Assembly: GCA_964624235.1 (NCBI GenBank)
Contig: CAZUXY010000042.1
Location: 1 to 44,586, forward strand
Reading direction: 5' to 3'
From: CAZUXY01 sp964624235
Lineage (GTDB): Bacteria > Spirochaetota > UBA4802 > UBA5368
Length of the DNA stretch: 44,586 nt
The notes beneath the pieces are model-generated. The model made no database searches. It was not told where the DNA came from and saw only the letters and a program-made list of their open reading frames with translations. This document shows positions 40,816 to 44,586 of the stretch, piece after piece (within the stretch, counting starts at the first letter, position 1; each line of letters opens with the position of its first letter). The translations under genes and the position numbers were made by a program.

Positions 40816-42963
40816 ATGACAGCTGATACCGGAACAGCGAAAAAATGCGGAATAGCGGCCGCCGCGGCGGCCGTTGCGATACTCCTGCTCTGCCTGCGTC
40901 CTTTCCCCGCCGCGGCCGAAACCCTTACCCTCATGCTTACCTCGAACCTGGAGGGACGGTTCGCGGTGGAGTCCGCTGACAACGACGACGACGATCCGCT
41001 CCTGGTGCTGGCGCGCGGCATGATCGCCGAGCGGCGCAGAACGAAGGTGGACCTCTATCTCGACCTGGGAAACGCCTTCTATCCCGGCGTGCTCTCCAAA
41101 TACAGCTCGGGCTCCATCATGATGGATTACCTGGATTTCTTCTCGTGCGACGCGACCCTGGTGTCGTCGCGTGACCTGCGCATCGGCGTGGACGCGCTGG
41201 AATTTCTCGGCAGGGGCAGAAAAACGCGGCTCCTATCGGGCACCATCGCCAGGGACGGCCGCACCCTGTATGCCCCCTACATCACCGCGCGCGCCGACGG
41301 GGTGCCGGTGGCTGTCGTGGGTATCTCGTCGAAAAGGATCCGTTTCGACATCGCCGAGAAAAACCTTTACGGCGTCACCGCCCTGGGCGGGAGGGAGGCC
41401 CTGGGCGCGGTGCTCAGGGAAGTGAAGGCCGCGGGCATTACGCGGGTCATACTGCTTTCGGGGATGCGGCTCAGCGAAACCATCGAGATGATGGCGGCCT
41501 ACCGTGAGATCGGCCTCGCCGTCTGCGGGGGCGACAACACCGGCGAGCTCTATTCCGGAAAGGCCTCGCGGGTGGACCTGGCCGACGGCAGGACCATCAT
41601 CATGACGGGCGAGAGCAGGGGGTATTACCTGCTGGGACTGGCCGTTGACGGGGGCATTACCGTGAGATCGGCGGTGTTCCATAAGGCCGTCCCCCGGAAG
41701 GTCGATAGCAACGCCTACCGCGAGTTCGTGCAGCGCCTCGCGCTCTGGAAGAAGAAGTTCAGGGAAGAGGAAGACCGTGTCATCGCCACCGTCAGGGGAA
41801 AGGAACGCACCCTGGACGACGCGCGGCTGGCCGGGGTAATGCGGGACCGTTTCAACGCCGAGGTCGCGGTGGTGGAGAAAAACACGCTGAACCGCGCCTC
41901 GCTGAAAAACGACATACGCCGTTCGGACCTTTTGCGGACCGTCAACCAGGACTTCAACATCTTTACCTTCAGGCTGAGGGGAAAGAACATCGAGAAGATA
42001 TCCTGGGGCGACGAGGGCCTTGTGCTGTCGGGGCTGGAGGAGTACCGCGTACAGGGCTACGCGCTGGAAGAGGCGCGCCGGTACCGTTTCGTCGCAACGC
42101 AGCCGGCCTTTGAGAAGGTGCAGAAACTGCTGGGTGGTGAACAGGAGTACGCCAACACCTGGGTCACGGTGAACGACCTTTTGCTGGAAGACCTCAAGGG
42201 AGACAAAACGGCGCTTAAAGACGATTACCGGTACCTGGACCGGCGCTTCAGGATGACCGTAGACGTGTACCTTTCGAACTTCATCGACAACGCCGCGGTG
42301 CACCAGGACGAAAACATCGAAGCGCCGGTGGACCAGCCGGGGATTTCGTACCTCGAATGGGGCATGGAGAACCGTATCGACATCACCTTCTACAACCGCT
42401 ACCACCGGCTGGTGCTTACCCCCTACATGCTCTACACGCGCCATGAAGATGAATATTTGCAGAACCTGCTCAGGGGCACTTTATTATATAATTACAACCT
42501 GAGCGATCTTCTGAAACCCTATCACAAGTCCCAGTGCGATACCGTGGTGAAAGAAACCGACCGCCGGCGCCCGGTGCTGATACGGGAGACCGTGGGCTTT
42601 CTCTCCACCTTCAAATACGCCACCGCCAAGCTGGGCGTGGGCTTCGAGAAACAGGTGCATGAACCGGTGGACATACCCCTGTATGGTATCGAGGCGATCG
42701 CGGGGGTAAAAGCGCCGTTTTTCAAATATTTCAAGTATTCCTTCGACCTGGACACCTTTATTTCGATCAAGGGGATGAGGGAGGACCGCTGGAGGATACG
42801 CAGCGGCATCGACAACGCCCTTTCCGCGTCGGTGAACCGGTACCTCAGCGTATCGCTGAAATACAAATGGTTCTACCTGTACAACGACGAGTACCGCCAG
42901 TATTACCGCAATTCCCAGCTCATCACCTCGGTGGATTTAAAAACCGATTTCAAGGTGTGGTGA
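40816..42963 (+). CDS. Degenerate 5'-nucleotidase-like protein fused to a C-terminal outer-membrane beta-barrel
   Basis: The protein has 715 residues. A signal peptide (residues 1-35, ending FPAAAETL) leads to a 5'-nucleotidase/UshA-like fold: TSNLEGRF takes the place of TNDxHG, DLGNAFYP that of DxGDxF, and SSRDLRIG that of GNHEFDYG, so the canonical metal ligands are mostly absent. The 5_nucleotid_C-type domain follows (FRLRGKNIEKISW, LSGLEEYRVQGYAL). From about residue 490 the sequence changes to alternating aromatic strands (NRIDITFYNRYHRLVLTPYM, RYLSVSLKYKWFYLYNDEYR), the look of a beta-barrel with a C-terminal aromatic. The nucleotidase part is probably a binding or scaffold domain. The gene follows the coiled-coil lipoprotein by 18 bases. 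Confidence 0.75.
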   Translation: MTADTGTAKKCGIAAAAAAVAILLLCLRPFPAAAETLTLMLTSNLEGRFAVESADNDDDDPLLVLARGMIAERRRTKVDLYLDLGNAFYPGVLSKYSSGSIMMDYLDFFSCDATLVSSRDLRIGVDALEFLGRGRKTRLLSGTIARDGRTLYAPYITARADGVPVAVVGISSKRIRFDIAEKNLYGVTALGGREALGAVLREVKAAGITRVILLSGMRLSETIEMMAAYREIGLAVCGGDNTGELYSGKASRVDLADGRTIIMTGESRGYYLLGLAVDGGITVRSAVFHKAVPRKVDSNAYREFVQRLALWKKKFREEEDRVIATVRGKERTLDDARLAGVMRDRFNAEVAVVEKNTLNRASLKNDIRRSDLLRTVNQDFNIFTFRLRGKNIEKISWGDEGLVLSGLEEYRVQGYALEEARRYRFVATQPAFEKVQKLLGGEQEYANTWVTVNDLLLEDLKGDKTALKDDYRYLDRRFRMTVDVYLSNFIDNAAVHQDENIEAPVDQPGISYLEWGMENRIDITFYNRYHRLVLTPYMLYTRHEDEYLQNLLRGTLLYNYNLSDLLKPYHKSQCDTVVKETDRRRPVLIRETVGFLSTFKYATAKLGVGFEKQVHEPVDIPLYGIEAIAGVKAPFFKYFKYSFDLDTFISIKGMREDRWRIRSGIDNALSASVNRYLSVSLKYKWFYLYNDEYRQYYRNSQLITSVDLKTDFKVW

Positions 42964-43023
42964 GCGACGACGATAAAATCCAAAAATATTTTATTAATTT
43001 ACCCCGCGCGTCGTATTACCTTC

Positions 43024-43668
43024 ATGGGCCGCCATCGCAATTCCCAGAAACGCGTATATATACCCGGGGCCGCGTATTTCATCACCACGGTGACCTACGG
43101 GAGATACCCGTATTTCGAGGAAGATCCCATGTGCGAATTTTTCATGGATCATCTGCGTGGTTGCCGAAAAATCCACGATTTTATCATTCATGCCTGTGCG
43201 GTTATGCCCGACCACGTGCATGTGATCATCAGACCGGGTGAAAAATCCGATTTTTCAATCATAATCGGGTCTTTAAAGAGGTGCTTCGCGCGGGACGTTA
43301 ATAATTTATTATCGATTTCGGGCGACGATGGGGAAATTAATCCGGGCGACGATATATCAATTCCAGGCGACAATGGAAAAATTATTCTAGGCGACGATCA
43401 TGATCGTCGCCTGTTTGGTCGTCGCCCGGAAGGCGTTCAATATTCATTTCGTTTAAAACGGGAATTCGAGATCGTACCGTTGAAAAGATATACGGAAATA
43501 TTCAATAACACGAAATTTCGATTTAAAAGGTTCAAATGGCAGAAATCATTTCACCACCGGATAATTTTCAATGAAGACCAGATGCGTGGATATTCACGAT
43601 ATATTAAAAATCAACCGGTGATCCATGGTGCGAATAATGCGTGGGTATGGGTGGGTTCCGGGCGATGA
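43024..43668 (+). CDS. REP-associated tyrosine transposase (RAYT, Y1/HUH type) containing REP-like units
   Basis: A 214-residue relative of IS200/RAYT transposases. The HUH motif is PDHVHVI (H64, H66), and the likely catalytic tyrosine lies in YSRYIKNQPVIHG (Y190 or Y193). Unlike relatives, a segment at residues 99-138 is built from copies of the REP-like repeat translated in frame (GDDG, PGDD, PGDN, LGDDHDRR, FGRRP). No ribosome site precedes ATG 43024, as is common for RAYTs. The stop codon (43666-43668) lies in the first unit of a second REP array. Sequence around the gene becomes AT-richer than the preceding genes, suggesting separate ancestry. Confidence 0.85.
   Translation: MGRHRNSQKRVYIPGAAYFITTVTYGRYPYFEEDPMCEFFMDHLRGCRKIHDFIIHACAVMPDHVHVIIRPGEKSDFSIIIGSLKRCFARDVNNLLSISGDDGEINPGDDISIPGDNGKIILGDDHDRRLFGRRPEGVQYSFRLKREFEIVPLKRYTEIFNNTKFRFKRFKWQKSFHHRIIFNEDQMRGYSRYIKNQPVIHGANNAWVWVGSGR
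43320..43427 (+). repeat. Internal REP-like palindromic array inside the RAYT gene
   Basis: Copies of GGGCGACGAT at 43320, 43344 and 43365 (degenerate) lead to a perfect 22-base palindrome at 43390-43411 (half-site GGCGACGATCA), followed by a reverse copy TCGTCGCCC at 43419-43427. Forward units on the left and reverse units on the right form a long imperfect inverted structure. The palindrome is repeated exactly at 43704-43725. Confidence 0.9.
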
Positions 43669-43772
43669 CGTATCGTATCGGGCGACGGGGGAAATTTTAC
43701 CCAGGCGACGATCATGATCGTCGCCTGTTGGATCGTCGCCCGTTAAATCGTCGCCCGACGTATTATCGCCCC
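43660..43772 (+). repeat. External REP-like palindromic array downstream of the RAYT gene
   Basis: GGGCGATGAC (43660-43669, containing the RAYT stop) and GGGCGACGGG (43680-43689) are followed by the same 22-base palindrome (43704-43725) and reverse units ATCGTCGCCC (43732-43741 and 43747-43756) and ATCGCCCC (about 43765-43772). The layout matches the internal array. Sequence beside the palindrome (a leading A and trailing TGTT) is also shared by both copies. Confidence 0.9.
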
Positions 43773-43774
43773 AA

Positions 43775-43806
43775 TAAAAAAAGAAGCGCGGACCAAATCC
43801 GCGCCT
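43775..43806 (-). terminator. Rho-independent terminator of the minus-strand outer-membrane gene
   Basis: GCGCGGA and TCCGCGC pair around CCAAA (43786-43804). On the minus strand the hairpin is followed by TTCTTTTTTTATT (43774-43785), a normal termination tract. It lies about 40 bases beyond the stop of the gene at 43848 and directly abuts the REP array. Confidence 0.82.
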
Positions 43807-43847
43807 CTTCGCGTCAAGCGCGCACAGCGCGCCGGTGATGCAATTGT

Positions 43848-44586
43848 TTACAGGGTCGCAAAACCCAGACTGTATTTTGCGCCAATACGAATGATTGATC
43901 CACCGATCACGATGGGATATGCCAGCCTGTCGTTGCCAAGAGCGGACTGGGCATAGCTAGTTTTTAACATTTCTACATCAGAATACGCCATGGCGAGAAC
44001 GGTTTCCCATTCTATAAAGATTGATAGATTGTTTGCAACCTCAGCATCAGCACCTATGAGATACATCGGAGCAAAAACAGACACTTCGAATTCTACTTTC
44101 TCCTTTGCATGTTGAGCCGGTAATCCCAGACCATATGCAGCTAAGGTATCTTCCATCTCTACAGACCAGCCACCCTTGCTGTAGCTGAAACCAATACCTG
44201 CATAGAAATTTGCTTTTCCGTCAAGTACTGGAATGTTGATTCCCAGAACAAAAGGAATAGTCCACGAATTATACTTCCACTCGAGGAATCCATCACCTGC
44301 AGTTGCAAGACCTCCAGAATTTGGACCATAGGTCCACTCACTTTTTCCACCCATAACCTTCGTTGTATAGTTGAACCCGGTCCTTGCAAAGAAAACGTTC
44401 ATGATGTCATAACGCACATTAATGGCGAAATCTATACCCGACATGGCACCGCTGGTTTTTACATCTTTCAGCACATTCATGTCATCTAACACGAGAAGTG
44501 TTTTTTCATCGGGGATCATCTTGCCCCAAATCGGATGAGCATTGGCACCTTCTAGACCATCATCTGCAATGGTGTCGCCCAGGTTG
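43848..44586 (-). CDS. Outer-membrane beta-barrel protein, N-terminus beyond window edge
   Basis: Minus-strand frame open to the right edge; the ATG at 44519 is internal because in-frame coding (NLGDTIADDGLEGANAHPIW) continues upstream without a stop. At least 245 residues are visible. Alternating strands such as MNVFFARTGFNYTTKVMGGK, KANFYAGIGFSYSKGGWSVE and NLSIFIEWETVLAMAY, and the ending RIGAKYSLGFATL, indicate a porin-like barrel. Composition is clearly more AT-rich than the genes before the RAYT. The surface function is not readable. A terminator lies just past its end. Confidence 0.8.
   Translation of the reverse strand, partial: NLGDTIADDGLEGANAHPIWGKMIPDEKTLLVLDDMNVLKDVKTSGAMSGIDFAINVRYDIMNVFFARTGFNYTTKVMGGKSEWTYGPNSGGLATAGDGFLEWKYNSWTIPFVLGINIPVLDGKANFYAGIGFSYSKGGWSVEMEDTLAAYGLGLPAQHAKEKVEFEVSVFAPMYLIGADAEVANNLSIFIEWETVLAMAYSDVEMLKTSYAQSALGNDRLAYPIVIGGSIIRIGAKYSLGFATL

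Noticed and set aside
41233..42444. 403-residue minus-strand open frame
   Set aside because: Antisense to the nucleotidase-barrel gene, in GC-rich DNA where shadow frames are common; no domain, start site or promoter.
43641..43838. Plus-strand open frame of 65 residues after the RAYT
   Set aside because: Its sequence is translated REP units and terminator; it is not a gene.
1..44586. tRNA genes, rRNA genes or a CRISPR array
   Set aside because: No T-loop/acceptor pattern, rRNA-like stretch or regularly spaced direct repeats with unique spacers were seen; the only repeat clusters are the REP arrays near 43.3-43.8 kb.

Overview
The window looks like a chromosomal scaffold from an uncultured, diderm, anaerobic and probably motile bacterium, most likely a member of Spirochaetota. 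The diderm call rests on LolA-like, beta-barrel and lipoprotein genes. Motility is suggested by a CheX-type phosphatase and a DUF115/Maf-type glycosyltransferase. The phylum is an inference from the mix of families (GHKL-HDOD fusion, DUF115, cytidylate-kinase-like protein, many lipoproteins, TPR proteins) and was not tested by phylogeny. A run of ten N at 35868-35877 shows that this is a gapped assembly.

Positions 1-24.8 kb are mostly housekeeping and envelope genes in short operons on both strands. They include an MBL hydrolase (cut by the left edge), phosphatidylserine decarboxylase, a cytidylate-kinase-like protein, a TPR protein, and a minus-strand operon (methyltransferase, panC, lipoprotein, SlyD-type FKBP) ending at a hairpin terminator. 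After these come an unrecognised protein, dnaE, a 54-residue Trm112-like zinc ribbon, a SurA-N-type membrane-anchored chaperone, cheX, three envelope genes of unknown role, a DUF115 protein overlapping a GHKL-HDOD protein, and a LolA/beta-barrel/ComEC operon.

Positions 25.3-35.4 kb hold the most interesting system: nine plus-strand genes, most of them touching or overlapping, for a membrane-bound group 4 [NiFe] hydrogenase. The order is an FdhF-like molybdopterin-family protein, a HydB/AsrA-like iron-sulfur protein, a HydG/AsrB-like FAD/NAD(P) reductase, a HycI-type maturation protease, a NuoL/HycC-type subunit, HycE (NuoC-NuoD fusion with both Ni-binding CxxC motifs intact), HycD, HycF and HycG. 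It resembles formate hydrogenlyase, but the FdhF-like subunit lacks the selenocysteine/cysteine, the formate-binding arginine and the conserved lysine, and the usual HycB gene is replaced by an NAD(P)H-reductase module. My reading is a complex-I-like, NAD(P)H-linked energy-converting hydrogenase in which the FdhF-like protein acts as a NuoG-like wire or uses another substrate. The NuoL-like subunit also has Gln where a TM5 Glu is expected.

Positions 35.4-44.6 kb hold a response regulator broken by the assembly gap, a strong terminator, a structured leader ahead of a TPR/acyl-CoA-synthetase-alpha pair, a secreted HExxH protein, a coiled-coil lipoprotein, a fusion of a degenerate 5'-nucleotidase to a predicted beta-barrel, and a RAYT transposase whose coding sequence contains, in frame, the same REP-like palindromes that follow the gene. 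A partial outer-membrane protein runs off the right edge. I found no tRNA, rRNA or CRISPR array.
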